Under the pieces are notes generated by a model. The model was given only the letters and a program-made list of their open reading frames with translations. It did no database searches and was not told the DNA's origin. A program made the translations under genes and the position numbers. DNA of 64,000 nucleotides from Acidovorax_G sp046289925 (lineage in GTDB: Bacteria > Pseudomonadota > Gammaproteobacteria > Burkholderiales > Burkholderiaceae_C): the NCBI GenBank assembly GCA_046289925.1, contig JBKBUN010000001.1:16081-80080 (forward strand), in the 5' to 3' direction. Below, piece by piece: positions 51,457-60,013 of this stretch (positions within the stretch are counted from its first letter, which is position 1; every line of letters starts with the position of its first letter).

Positions 51457-52452
51457 ATGGAACGAATACTTTTTTGGTTCTATATCGCCAAAACATCTGT
51501 AGAGCGCAACATCCGGTCGGGCGACCCCGTTCGCCATGCGGCTGCCAGCGCTGCCCAGCAGGCGCTGGCCGACTGGTACAGCCGCCAGTACCGGCAAGCC
51601 TACAAGGCAGCAGTGCAACCTGCCCTGCGCCATGTGCTGCGCGCCGGGCGCAATGCGCTGGACCGCTGGCACTGGCTGGCGCGCATGCAGCCCGCGCTGG
51701 CTGCGCCTGAGGCGGGGCCAGCGCGCAACAGCCTGGACATCGGCGCGAGCAGCGGCGAGACCGTGGCGCTGATGCGCCACTTGGGCTGGCACGCCACCGG
51801 CATCGAGCCGCATCAGGGATACGCCCAGCACGCGCGCGAGGCGCTGGACCTGCCGGTGCGCTGCGGCACGCTGCTCGAGCAGATCGAACACACGCCGCCG
51901 GCCTCGCAGCAGCTGGTGACCATGTTCCATGTGCTCGAACACCTGGCCGACCCGCTGGCCGCGCTGCGCAAGATTGCGCGCACGCTCGCACCCGGCGGGC
52001 GGCTGTTCATCGAAGTGCCCAACGCCACGCGCCTGTGCTCGCCGCACTACATGTTCTTCCGGGCCCATACGCTGTACTTCACGCAACCGTCGCTGCACGG
52101 GCTCATGCAGCGCGCGGGCCTGCAGATAGTGGCGGCCAGCGAACCCGATGCCGACAACCTGCGCGTGGTGGTGGAAGTCGCTCCTGCCGCGCCTGCGCTG
52201 GCGGCGGTGGCCATTGACCGGGCCGACACGCTGGTGCAGGCGCAGCAGCGCCGCCGCTGGCTGCCGTATCTGCTGGAGCAACTGCGCACCGCACGACCGT
52301 TGCACAAACTGATGGCGCGGCAGGAAGAAAAGCGCACCGCGGCCCGCTATGCCAACGGACGCGAGTTGCTGCAGGCGCTGTACGGCGCACAGGGCGGCCC
52401 GCGTGGCAACGGCGGGCCTGCGATGCTATCGGGCCGTGCGTTCAGCGGCTGA
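51457..52452 (+). CDS. Class I SAM methyltransferase, start uncertain
   Basis: A 331-residue methyltransferase. The SAM motif is SLDIGASSGETVALMRHLGW (about 91-110), then ATGIEPHQGYAQHAREALD, VTMFHVLEHLADPLAALRKI and LAPGGRLFIEVPNATRLCSP, followed by a His-containing MFFRAHTLYFTQPSLHGLMQ. It resembles sugar or lipid C-methyltransferases. No ribosome site precedes the ATG, and the first ~15 codons are AT-rich (WFYIAKTS) and overlap the probable sbp promoter; no later ATG, GTG or TTG is available before residue 77. Substrate unknown. Confidence 0.8.
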   Translation: MERILFWFYIAKTSVERNIRSGDPVRHAAASAAQQALADWYSRQYRQAYKAAVQPALRHVLRAGRNALDRWHWLARMQPALAAPEAGPARNSLDIGASSGETVALMRHLGWHATGIEPHQGYAQHAREALDLPVRCGTLLEQIEHTPPASQQLVTMFHVLEHLADPLAALRKIARTLAPGGRLFIEVPNATRLCSPHYMFFRAHTLYFTQPSLHGLMQRAGLQIVAASEPDADNLRVVVEVAPAAPALAAVAIDRADTLVQAQQRRRWLPYLLEQLRTARPLHKLMARQEEKRTAARYANGRELLQALYGAQGGPRGNGGPAMLSGRAFSG

Positions 52453-52507
52453 CGGTCCACGCCCGGTGGCACGCAACCGTCGCGCTGCCCAGGAACACCC
52501 CGGCAAG

Positions 52508-52540
52508 AAAAAAGCCCCTGTGGAAACACAAGGGCTTTTG
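52508..52540 (-). terminator. Terminator of the tRNA-Arg gene
   Basis: Minus strand: aaaagcccttgtg, short loop, cacaggggctttttt then ctt. It stands about 25 bases beyond the tRNA 3' end and is T-rich on both strands, so it can also stop the convergent methyltransferase transcript. Confidence 0.85.
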
Positions 52541-52564
52541 TATCTGGAGATCCTTTACAGAGGG

Positions 52565-52640
52565 TGGCGCGGCTGGCGGGGATCGAACCCACGACCCTTG
52601 GCTTCGGAGGCCAATACTCTATCCACTGAGCTACAGCCGC
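52565..52640 (-). tRNA. tRNA-Arg (anticodon CCG)
   Basis: A 76-base cloverleaf on the minus strand. The acceptor GCGGCTG pairs with CAGCCGC; the D arm is GCTCAGTGGATAGAGT; the anticodon stem TTGGC/GCCAA carries loop CTCCGAA (anticodon CCG); the T arm is GTGGG-TTCGATC-CCCGC; the discriminator is G and the CCA is encoded. It reads CGG arginine codons. There is no sign of an integrated element at its 3' end. Confidence 0.97.
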
Positions 52641-52794
52641 GCGGGCTGGCGCGCCAAGGGCGTGCCAGGGGCGCTAGTGTAACCCGAGTCCCGCCGCGGC
52701 CGGGGCGGCCACAGGATCGGTGGGTCCAAGGCTCTGCAGGCCCCCTGCACCACCGACACCCGGACAGCGGCCAGCTTCCGACAGCGCCATGCGC

Positions 52795-52842
52795 GCTATC
52801 AAAACAGGAGCTGGTTGTGCTTGATTTTGCTGGATGAGCGGC
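52795..52842. repeat. Degenerate dispersed repeat
   Basis: gctatcaaaacaggagctgg then ttgtgcttgattttgctgga and tgagcggcc follow the layout of the elements at 23055 and 48613, with mismatched stems. Confidence 0.55.
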
Positions 52843-52904
52843 CCAAACGACTTGCAAACCCACGGCAGTGTCGCTGCGTGTGTGTGTGAGGGGGGCCGCA
52901 CCAC

Positions 52905-53555
52905 TCACCCGCCGCTGCGCGGGCAGGGAACCTCTGCCCATTGCAGGCCCAAACCACGCAAAAAGGTGTCGCACGCGCCGCGCCCCACAGCGCGCAGGTC
53001 GAAGCCGCCTTCCGTCAGCAGCCAGTTGCGAATCAGTCCGTCAAACAGGGCGTGCAAGGCGGTGGCCGCAGCGTCGGCGGACATTGGGAGTGGACGGCCC
53101 AGGGCCTGTTCGGCCAGCGCAAAGTCGCGGGCGATGGTCTCGGTGAAGGCAAGGCTCGCCGCGATGTGGCGATCGCGCACGCCCACCAGCTCGCTCACGT
53201 ACTCGACACGGAACAGCGCGATCTCGAACACGCGGCGCGTGTGGGCATCGGTGGCCACCTGCTCCAGCAGCACCCGCATGACGCCGCGCAGGCGCTGCAC
53301 CGGGTCTAGCCCGGCGCAGTTGTCGAACTCGCCACACGCCTGCTCCAGCGGCAGGGTCACGCGGTCCATCATGGCGTTGAACAGGTCGGCCTTGTCCTTG
53401 AAGTGCCAGTAAATCGCACCCCGCGTGGCCCCCGCGGTCAGCGCGATCTCGTGCAACGACGCACGCGAGACGCCGCGCTCGTGGAACACGGTCTCCGCAG
53501 CGTCGAGCAGGCTGTGGCGGGTGGCGTTGGCGTCTTCTTTGGTGCGGCGAACCAT
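52905..53555 (-). CDS. AcrR/TtgR-type TetR repressor of the efflux operon
   Basis: A 216-residue TetR regulator. MVRRTKEDANATRHSLLDAA and VFHERGVSRASLHEIALTAG, then ATRGAIYWHFKDKADLFNAM, are near-canonical for AcrR/TtgR/MtrR-type efflux repressors. The C-terminal domain matches the multidrug-binding type (LFRVEYVSELVGVRDRHIAA, HALFDGLIRNWLLTEGGFDL). It is divergent from the RND operon with a palindromic operator in the shared promoter. It is expected to release DNA on binding drugs or aromatic compounds. Confidence 0.93.
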   Translation of the reverse strand: MVRRTKEDANATRHSLLDAAETVFHERGVSRASLHEIALTAGATRGAIYWHFKDKADLFNAMMDRVTLPLEQACGEFDNCAGLDPVQRLRGVMRVLLEQVATDAHTRRVFEIALFRVEYVSELVGVRDRHIAASLAFTETIARDFALAEQALGRPLPMSADAAATALHALFDGLIRNWLLTEGGFDLRAVGRGACDTFLRGLGLQWAEVPCPRSGG

Positions 53556-53616
53556 GGGCGCGTGTCTCCTGAAGGCGGTGTGGGCTGGGCCTCAACCCAG
53601 CGGGGACGTGACGGTC

Positions 53617-53644
53617 ATTATACATTCACGAATGTATGTATAAT
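53617..53644. promoter_or_regulatory. Overlapping divergent promoters with AcrR-like operator
   Basis: The operator TACATTCACGAATGTATGTA (53621-53640) has 7-base arms TACATTC/GAATGTA and closely resembles the E. coli AcrR site. A perfect TATAAT (53639-53644) points towards the efflux genes, and another (reverse complement at 53617-53622) points towards the repressor gene. The -35 hexamers are weak. Repressor binding would block both promoters. Confidence 0.88.
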
Positions 53645-53762
53645 CCGCCACTTCCTGTTGTGTTGCTGCGCTGGCCCGTGTGCGGCCTGCCGGCTTCAGG
53701 GCTGGGCAGGCACTCTGCGTGCCGTGCGCCCTCGCCCGCCTGCACCACCCGAAAGGATTTGC

Positions 53763-55046
53763 ATGACTCCCCAGCCTGCTGTTCTGTCCGCCGCGCCCCG
53801 GGTGCGGCATTTGCACCCGGCCTTGCGCGGGACAATCGCCTCGGCTCTGCTGGCCGCGCTGGCCGCCTGCGGCAAAGGGGACCATGCGCCCCCTGCTGCC
53901 GGTGGCGGCGGCATGCCGCCCGTGCAGGTGGGGGTGGTCGTGGCCACGCCCGGCGACGTGGGCCTGGTGACCGAGCTGCCCGGCCGGGTCGAAGCCTCAC
54001 GCGTGGCCGAGGTGCGCGCGCGGGCAGCGGGCATCCTGCAGCAGCGCCTGTTCCGCGAGGGCAGCGACGTCAAGGCCGGCCAACCGCTGTTCCGCATCGA
54101 CCCCGCTCCCTACGCCGCGGCGCTGGACAGCGCGCGCGCCAGCCAGGCCCGCGCAGAGGCCAACCTGGCCCAGGCCGCCGCGCAACTGGAGCGCTACCGC
54201 CCGCTGGTCGAGGCCAACGCGGTGAGCCGCCAGGAGTTTGTGAACGCAGAGGCCGCGCACAAGCAGGCGCTGGCCGATGTGGCCGCCACCAAGGCCGCGG
54301 TGCGCACGGCCGAAATCAACCTGGGCCATGCCAACGTGGTGTCGCCGCTGTCGGGCCGCATTGGCCGCGCGCTGGTGACCGAGGGCGCACTGGTGGGCCA
54401 GGGCGAGGCCACGGCGCTGGCCGTGGTGCAGCAGATCGACCCGGTGTACATCAACTTCACGCAGTCGGCTGCCGAAGTGCTTCGCCTGCGGCGTGCGCTT
54501 GAGGCCGGCCAACTGCGCCGCGCCCAGGGCGCCGAGGCGGCGAGCGTGCGCGTGGTGCTGGACGACGGCACCGAGTACGCGCGCGCCGGACGGCTGCTGT
54601 TTTCGGACCTGAGCGTGGACACCGCCACCGGCCAGGTCACGCTGCGCGCCGAAGTGCCCAACCCCAAGGGCGAGCTGCTGCCCGGCCTGTTCGTGCGCGT
54701 GCGGCTGGAGCAGGCGCAGGCCACCAACGCCATCACACTGCCGCAGCAGGCGGTGACGCGCACGCAGCAGGGCGACGTGGTGCAGGTGGTGGATGCCGAA
54801 GGCAAGGTGAGTCCGCGCACCGTCCAAGTCACGCGCGCCCAAGGCAACCGCTGGCTGGTGCAAGACGGCCTGCAGCCCGGAGAGCGAGTGATGGTGGACG
54901 GTTTCCAGAAGCTGCAGATGCTGCCACCGGGCACGCCCGTGAAGGCGGTGCCGTGGGAGCCGCCCGCTCAAGCTGCCAGCGCAGCGGCAACACCGGCCCC
55001 TGCCGCATCGGGCGCACAAGCGCCGGCCAGCGCGGCCGCACGCTGA
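53763..55046 (+). CDS. RND efflux periplasmic adaptor (membrane fusion lipoprotein)
   Basis: A 427-residue AcrA/MexA/TtgA-type adaptor. The lipoprotein signal ends ALLAALAAC (Cys about residue 36). Landmarks: VVVATPGDVGLVTELPGRVE (barrel-sandwich), RLFREGSDVKAGQPLFRIDP (lipoyl half), the alpha-hairpin from ARASQARAEANLAQAAAQLE, the second lipoyl half AEINLGHANVVSPLSGRIGR, then the beta-barrel and membrane-proximal domains (TLPQQAVTRTQQGDVVQVVD). The C-terminus is an Ala/Pro-rich tail. It joins the RND pump to the outer-membrane channel. AAAGGA precedes the ATG. Confidence 0.95.
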   Translation: MTPQPAVLSAAPRVRHLHPALRGTIASALLAALAACGKGDHAPPAAGGGGMPPVQVGVVVATPGDVGLVTELPGRVEASRVAEVRARAAGILQQRLFREGSDVKAGQPLFRIDPAPYAAALDSARASQARAEANLAQAAAQLERYRPLVEANAVSRQEFVNAEAAHKQALADVAATKAAVRTAEINLGHANVVSPLSGRIGRALVTEGALVGQGEATALAVVQQIDPVYINFTQSAAEVLRLRRALEAGQLRRAQGAEAASVRVVLDDGTEYARAGRLLFSDLSVDTATGQVTLRAEVPNPKGELLPGLFVRVRLEQAQATNAITLPQQAVTRTQQGDVVQVVDAEGKVSPRTVQVTRAQGNRWLVQDGLQPGERVMVDGFQKLQMLPPGTPVKAVPWEPPAQAASAAATPAPAASGAQAPASAAAR

Positions 55047-55059
55047 AGGGAGCCGTACC

Positions 55060-58000
55060 GTGGCCAAGTTCTTCATCGAGCGCCCCATCTTTGCCTGGGT
55101 GATTGCGCTGTTCATCATGGTGCTGGGCGCAGTGTCCATCACCCAACTGCCGATTGCGCAGTACCCGCCGGTTGCGCCGCCGTCCATCGTCATCAACGCA
55201 GCCTACCCTGGCGCGTCGGCCCAGACGCTGGAAGACAGCGTGCTGTCCGTCATCGAGCGCGAGATGAACGGATCGCCGGGTCTGATTTACATGGAATCGG
55301 TGGCCCAGGCCGACGGCTCGGGCAGCATCACGCTGAGCTTTCAGCCCGGCACCAACGCCGACCTGGCCCAGGTGGACGTGCAGAACCGCCTCTCGCGCGC
55401 ATCGCCCCGCCTGCCTGCGGCCGTGACACAGCAGGGCGTGCGCGTGGACAAGGCGCGCAGCAACTTCTTGCTGTTCACCATGCTGTCGTCCACCGACCCC
55501 AAGACCAACACGGTGGCGCTGGGCGACTACGCGGCGCGCAACGTGGTGCCCGAGCTGCAGCGCCTGCCCGGCATCGGCCAGGTGCAGTTGTTCGGATCCG
55601 AGCGGGCCATGCGCATTTGGCTGGATCCGGCCAAGCTCAACGGTTTTCGCCTGTCGTCGGCCGAAGTGATTGCCGCCATCCGCGCGCAGAACGCGCAGGT
55701 GGCCAGCGGTGCCATTGGCGATCTGCCCAACATCGCCGGCCAGGGCATTGCGGCCACGGTGGTGGTCAAGGGCCAGCTCTCCAGCGTGGAAGAGTTTGGC
55801 AACATCGTGCTGCGCGCCAGCAGCACGGGCGCCACCGTGCGCCTGCGCGACGTGGCCCGCATCGAACTCGGCGGCCAGGCCTATGCCACCGCCGCGCGCC
55901 TGAACGGCACACCCGCCGTGGGCATTGGCGTGCAGCTTGCGCCCAGCGGCAACGCGCTCGAAGCCGCCAAGGCCGTGCGCGCCAAGATGGGCGAGCTGTC
56001 GCGCTTCTTCCCGGCGGGCATGGATTGGACGATTCCGTACGACAGCTCGCGCTTCATCGACATCTCGATCACGCAGGTGGCCAAGACCTTGCTCGAAGCC
56101 GTGGTGCTGGTGTTTCTGGTGATGTTCCTGTTCCTGCAGAACTGGCGCTACACGGTCATTCCGACCATCGTGGTGCCCATTGCGCTGCTGGGCACATTTG
56201 CCACGCTGCTCGCGCTGGGCTTTTCGATCAACGTACTGACCATGTTCGGCATGGTGCTGGTCATCGGCATCGTGGTGGACGACGCCATCGTGGTGGTCGA
56301 GAACGTCGAGCGCATCATGACCGAAGAAGGCCTGTCGCCGCGCGAGGCGACGCGCAAGGCCATGCGGCAAATCTCCGGCGCGATCATCGGCGTGACGGTG
56401 GTGCTGGTGTCGGTGTTCGTGCCGCTGGCGTTTTTCTCGGGCTCCACGGGCAATATCTACCGTCAGTTTGCAGCGGTGATGGTGGCGTCCATCGCGTTCT
56501 CGGCCTTCATGGCGCTGTCGCTCACGCCTGCGCTGTGCGCCACGCTGCTCAAGCCCGCGCCGGCCGGGCACCACGAGCGCAAGGGTTTCTTCGGCCGCTT
56601 CAACCGCGGATTCGCAAGCGCCACCCAGCGCTACGAAGGCTGGGTGGCGCGGCTGCTGCACCGCGCGGGCCGCACGCTCATCGTGTACGCGGCCATCGTG
56701 GGCGCGGCTGTGGTGCTCTACCAGCGCCTGCCCACCTCGTTCTTGCCGTCTGAAGACCAGGGCAACCTGATCGTGAACGTGCAACTGCCCCCGGGCGCCA
56801 CCCAAGAGCGCACCCTGGCCGTGATGCAGCAGGTGGAAGGCTTCATGCTCGCGCAGCCCGAAGTACAGAGCATGGTGGGCGTGCTGGGCTTCAGCTTCTC
56901 GGGCCAGGGGCAGAACGCGGCGCTTGCGTTCGTCACGCTCAAGGACTGGGCGCAGCGCCAGGGGCCAGGCCAGAGCGCCCAGGCCGTGGCGCAGCGGGCC
57001 TTTGGCGCGCTCATGGGCGTGCGCGATGCGTTCATCTTCCCGCTGAGCCCGCCGCCCATTCCCGAGCTGGGCAACGCCAGCGGCTTCAGCTTCCGCCTGC
57101 AAGACCGCGGCGGCCTGGGCCACGACGCGTTGATCAACGCACGCAACCAATTGCTGGGCATGGCCAGCAAGAGCCCGGTGCTCGCCCAAGTGCGCCCCGA
57201 CGGTCTGGAAGACGCACCGCAGCTGCGCATCGACATCGACCGCGACAAGGCCGCGGCGCTGGGCGTGACGTTTGACGCGATCAACAGCGCGCTCTCGACC
57301 GCGCTGGGCTCCAGCTATGTCAACGACTTCCCCAACCGCGGGCGCCTGCAGCGCGTGATCGTGCAGGCCGATGCGCCCGCACGCATGCAGCCCGACGACC
57401 TGCTGCGCATCGACGCCGTCAACAGCCAGGGCAAGCCCGTGCCGCTGTCGGCCTTTGCGACCACCCAGTGGGTCAAGGGCGCGCAGCAAACGGTGCGCTA
57501 CAACGGCTATCCGGCCATCCGCATCTCCGGCGCTCCAGCACCGGGCTACAGCACAGGCGCGGCCATGGCCGAGATGGAACGCCTGGCCGCACAGCTGCCG
57601 CAAGGCTTCGGCTACGAATGGACCGGCCAGTCGCGCGAAGAGAAGCTGGCGGGTGCGCAGTCGCTCATCTTGTATGGCTTTGCAGTGCTGGCGGTGTTCC
57701 TGTGCCTGGCAGCGCTGTATGAGAGCTGGTCGATTCCGCTGGCCGTGATCCTGGTGGTGCCGCTGGGCGTGCTGGGCGTGCTGCTGGCCACGCTGTTGCG
57801 CGGTTATTCCAATGATGTGTATTTCCAGGTCGGGCTGATCACCATCATCGGGCTGTCGGCCAAGAACGCCATCCTGATCATCGAGTTCGCGAAAGACCTG
57901 CATGCACAAGGCAGGAGCCTGGTCGACGCCGCACTCGAAGCCGCGCACCTGCGCTTTCGCCCGATCGTCATGACCTCGCTGGCCTTCGGCCTGGGCGTGG

Positions 58001-58218
58001 TGCCACTGGCCATTGCCACGGGTGCGGGCTCGGCCAGCCAGCGTGCGATTGGCACGGGCGTGCTGGGCGGGATGATCACCGGCACCGTGCTGGCCGTGTT
58101 CTTCGTGCCGGCGTTCTTTGTGGTGGTGCGCAGCCTGTTCAAGGGCAGCGCGCGCCAGCACGATCACGACCTGCGCCACGCGCGGGAAGTTGGAGTGGGA
58201 AACCATGATGAAGTTTGA
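55060..58218 (+). CDS. RND multidrug efflux pump, AcrB/MexB type
   Basis: A 1052-residue inner-membrane proton-driven transporter of the HAE1 family with 12 helices and two large periplasmic loops. It starts with GTG (MAKFFIERPIFAWVIALFIM), preceded by GGGAG. The proton relay is intact: IVVDDAIVVVENVERI places the Asp pair at residues 407-408, exactly as in AcrB, and the conserved Lys is in LSAKNAILIIEFAKDL (about 935). Porter-domain segments such as TQQGVRVDKARSNFLLFTML and the hydrophobic-trap-type loops match tripartite drug pumps. It lies 13 bases after the adaptor gene. It probably exports hydrophobic antibiotics and solvents. Confidence 0.97.
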   Translation: MAKFFIERPIFAWVIALFIMVLGAVSITQLPIAQYPPVAPPSIVINAAYPGASAQTLEDSVLSVIEREMNGSPGLIYMESVAQADGSGSITLSFQPGTNADLAQVDVQNRLSRASPRLPAAVTQQGVRVDKARSNFLLFTMLSSTDPKTNTVALGDYAARNVVPELQRLPGIGQVQLFGSERAMRIWLDPAKLNGFRLSSAEVIAAIRAQNAQVASGAIGDLPNIAGQGIAATVVVKGQLSSVEEFGNIVLRASSTGATVRLRDVARIELGGQAYATAARLNGTPAVGIGVQLAPSGNALEAAKAVRAKMGELSRFFPAGMDWTIPYDSSRFIDISITQVAKTLLEAVVLVFLVMFLFLQNWRYTVIPTIVVPIALLGTFATLLALGFSINVLTMFGMVLVIGIVVDDAIVVVENVERIMTEEGLSPREATRKAMRQISGAIIGVTVVLVSVFVPLAFFSGSTGNIYRQFAAVMVASIAFSAFMALSLTPALCATLLKPAPAGHHERKGFFGRFNRGFASATQRYEGWVARLLHRAGRTLIVYAAIVGAAVVLYQRLPTSFLPSEDQGNLIVNVQLPPGATQERTLAVMQQVEGFMLAQPEVQSMVGVLGFSFSGQGQNAALAFVTLKDWAQRQGPGQSAQAVAQRAFGALMGVRDAFIFPLSPPPIPELGNASGFSFRLQDRGGLGHDALINARNQLLGMASKSPVLAQVRPDGLEDAPQLRIDIDRDKAAALGVTFDAINSALSTALGSSYVNDFPNRGRLQRVIVQADAPARMQPDDLLRIDAVNSQGKPVPLSAFATTQWVKGAQQTVRYNGYPAIRISGAPAPGYSTGAAMAEMERLAAQLPQGFGYEWTGQSREEKLAGAQSLILYGFAVLAVFLCLAALYESWSIPLAVILVVPLGVLGVLLATLLRGYSNDVYFQVGLITIIGLSAKNAILIIEFAKDLHAQGRSLVDAALEAAHLRFRPIVMTSLAFGLGVVPLAIATGAGSASQRAIGTGVLGGMITGTVLAVFFVPAFFVVVRSLFKGSARQHDHDLRHAREVGVGNHDEV

Positions 58219-59668
58219 CCCCCGCCGCCTGCTGCGCGGCATGACGGCGCCCCGTGCAGCGCTCTCGCTGATGGCCGCAGCCATGCTGGCGGGCTGCGCC
58301 TTCACCCCGGCCTACGAGCGGCCTGCCGCCCCCGTGCCAGCGCGCTATGCCCAGGCCCCCGAGGCCGCAGCCACCACCCCGGCGCTCGACTGGCGCCGCT
58401 ACTTCGCCGACGCCACGCTGCACACGCTGATCGACACAGCCCTGACCCACAACCGCGATCTGCGTGTGGCCGCTCTGAACGTACAGCAAGTGCAGGCGCA
58501 GCTGCGCATCCGCGAGGCCGACCGGCTGCCCACCGTGGGACTGGCGGCCAACGCCAGTCGCTCACCGGCTGCAGGCAGTGGCGATCTGACCAACAGCTTC
58601 AGCGTGGGCCTGGCCATCAGCGCCTGGGAGATCGACTTCTTTGGCCGCCTGAGCAGCCTGCGCGACCAGGCGCTCGCCCAGTACCTGGCCACACGCGAAG
58701 GGCGTGACGCTGCCCAGTCTGCGCTGGTGGCGGCCGTCGCGCAGGGCTGGCTGGCACTGCAGGCCGACGAGGAACTGCTGGCGCTCACGCGCCAAACGCT
58801 GGCCACACGCGAAGAATCGGCCCGGCTCATGCGCCTGCGCTTTCAGGCCGGGGCCTCGTCCGAACTCGACTGGCAGCAGGCCGTGGGGCTGCAACAGGCC
58901 GCACAGGCCACGCTGGCGCAATTGCAGCGCCAGCGCGCCTTGAACGAAAACGCGCTGTCACTGCTGCTCGGCCAGCCACTGCCGCAGGCCGCACGCGAAG
59001 CGCTGGCCGAGCGACGGCTGACGGCGCAGTCCGACCTGGCCACGCTGCCAGCCGGGCTGCCCTCGGACCTGCTCACGCACCGACCCGACATCCGGCAGGC
59101 CGAGCAGCAGCTCATCGCGGCCAACGCGCAGATTGGCGCGGCTCGGGCGGCCATGTTCCCGCGCATCAGCCTGACGGCCCAGGCAGGCACGGCCAGCCGC
59201 GAGTTGGGCGACCTGTTCAGCGGCGGCTCCTGGGGCTTCACGCTGGCGCCGTCGCTGCTGCAAACGCTGTTCGACGCAGGGCGCAACGCGGCGCAGCTCG
59301 ATGCCAGCCGCGTGGGGCGCGAAATCGCCGTGGCGCAATACGAAAAAGCCATCCAGACCGCCTTCCGCGAGGTGTCGGACGCGCTGGCGGGTGCCGAAAC
59401 CCTGCGCGCCCAATCGGACGCACTGCAACGCCAGCAGGACGCCGAGACCGCGCGCCTGCGCCTGGCGGAACTGCGCTTCCAAAATGGCGTGGCCAGCTCG
59501 CTGGAGCTGCTGGACGCACAGCGCTCGCTGTTTGCCGTGCAGCAGTCGCGCGTACAGGTGCGGCTGGCGCAACTACAAAACCAGGTGCTGCTGTACAAGG
59601 CACTGGGCGGCGGAACAGGCCAGCCCAGGGATGATGCGACAGGCTCCCAGGAAGGAGCCGGGCGCTAG
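58205..59668 (+). CDS. Outer-membrane efflux channel (TolC/OprM, NodT family)
   Basis: A 487-residue outer-membrane factor. Lipoprotein signal LSLMAAAMLAGCAF (Cys about residue 31), then the family start FTPAYERPAAPVPARYAQ. Two homologous helical halves follow: HNRDLRVAALNVQQVQAQLR with SLRDQALAQYLATREGRDAA, and HRPDIRQAEQQLIAANAQIG with YEKAIQTAFREVSDALAGAE. It forms the exit duct for the adaptor/RND pair. Its ATG lies 14 bases inside the RND gene, so translation is coupled. Its stop codon TAG abuts the end of a MITE-like element, which suggests insertion at or near the 3' end. Confidence 0.95.
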   Translation: MMKFDPRRLLRGMTAPRAALSLMAAAMLAGCAFTPAYERPAAPVPARYAQAPEAAATTPALDWRRYFADATLHTLIDTALTHNRDLRVAALNVQQVQAQLRIREADRLPTVGLAANASRSPAAGSGDLTNSFSVGLAISAWEIDFFGRLSSLRDQALAQYLATREGRDAAQSALVAAVAQGWLALQADEELLALTRQTLATREESARLMRLRFQAGASSELDWQQAVGLQQAAQATLAQLQRQRALNENALSLLLGQPLPQAAREALAERRLTAQSDLATLPAGLPSDLLTHRPDIRQAEQQLIAANAQIGAARAAMFPRISLTAQAGTASRELGDLFSGGSWGFTLAPSLLQTLFDAGRNAAQLDASRVGREIAVAQYEKAIQTAFREVSDALAGAETLRAQSDALQRQQDAETARLRLAELRFQNGVASSLELLDAQRSLFAVQQSRVQVRLAQLQNQVLLYKALGGGTGQPRDDATGSQEGAGR

Positions 59669-59832
59669 GAGGCTGTCGGACTTGGGGCGTCGAAAGCGAA
59701 AATGAGCCCCAGCGAGGGCAGTTTTCGCCGTGTTTGCAGCCCCATAGCGGGGCTATGGGGCCAAAAGACGGTGAAAAATGGACCGCTGCGGCCCATTTGC
59801 AGCCGACGATTCCCAAGTCCGACAGGCTCCTA
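59666..59832. mobile_element. MITE-like element with 20-base inverted ends, copy 1
   Basis: The left end aggaggctgtcggacttggg and right end cccaagtccgacaggctcct are inverse with one mismatch. The interior contains gcgtcgaaagcgaa and a cagccccatagc core. No transposase is encoded. A copy in the same orientation lies at 60940-61094. The left edge coincides with the stop codon of the efflux-channel gene. Confidence 0.8.
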
Positions 59833-59965
59833 GAAGCCTGCGCATGCCATGTCCGCCAGTGCGAACCGCCTGACCGCTGCACCGCCGCCTGGCGTGCCCG
59901 GACATAAGCCTGCGCACAGGCGCAAGCCAGCCCGACCTGCGGGCCTGCGCCGCCGGGGTGCCCGA

Positions 59966-59971
59966 TATAAT
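59966..59971 (+). promoter_or_regulatory. Probable -10 box of the cytochrome gene
   Basis: A perfect TATAAT stands 42 bases before the ATG at 60014, in an AT-rich patch unlike its surroundings. The -35 region is weak. It lies outside the repeat element. Confidence 0.6.
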
Positions 59972-60013
59972 GTAATGTTGATTGATTCCAGCCCACGATA
60001 ACCTGAGGACGTC

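Noticed and set aside
52565..52640. tRNA-Arg as an attachment site for an integrated element
   Set aside because: No integrase nearby and no direct repeat of the tRNA 3' end seen in the flanks.
54829..58305. 1158-residue minus-strand open frame
   Set aside because: Antisense shadow of the RND pump gene, caused by high third-position GC; composition is His/Arg/Gln-rich and non-protein-like.
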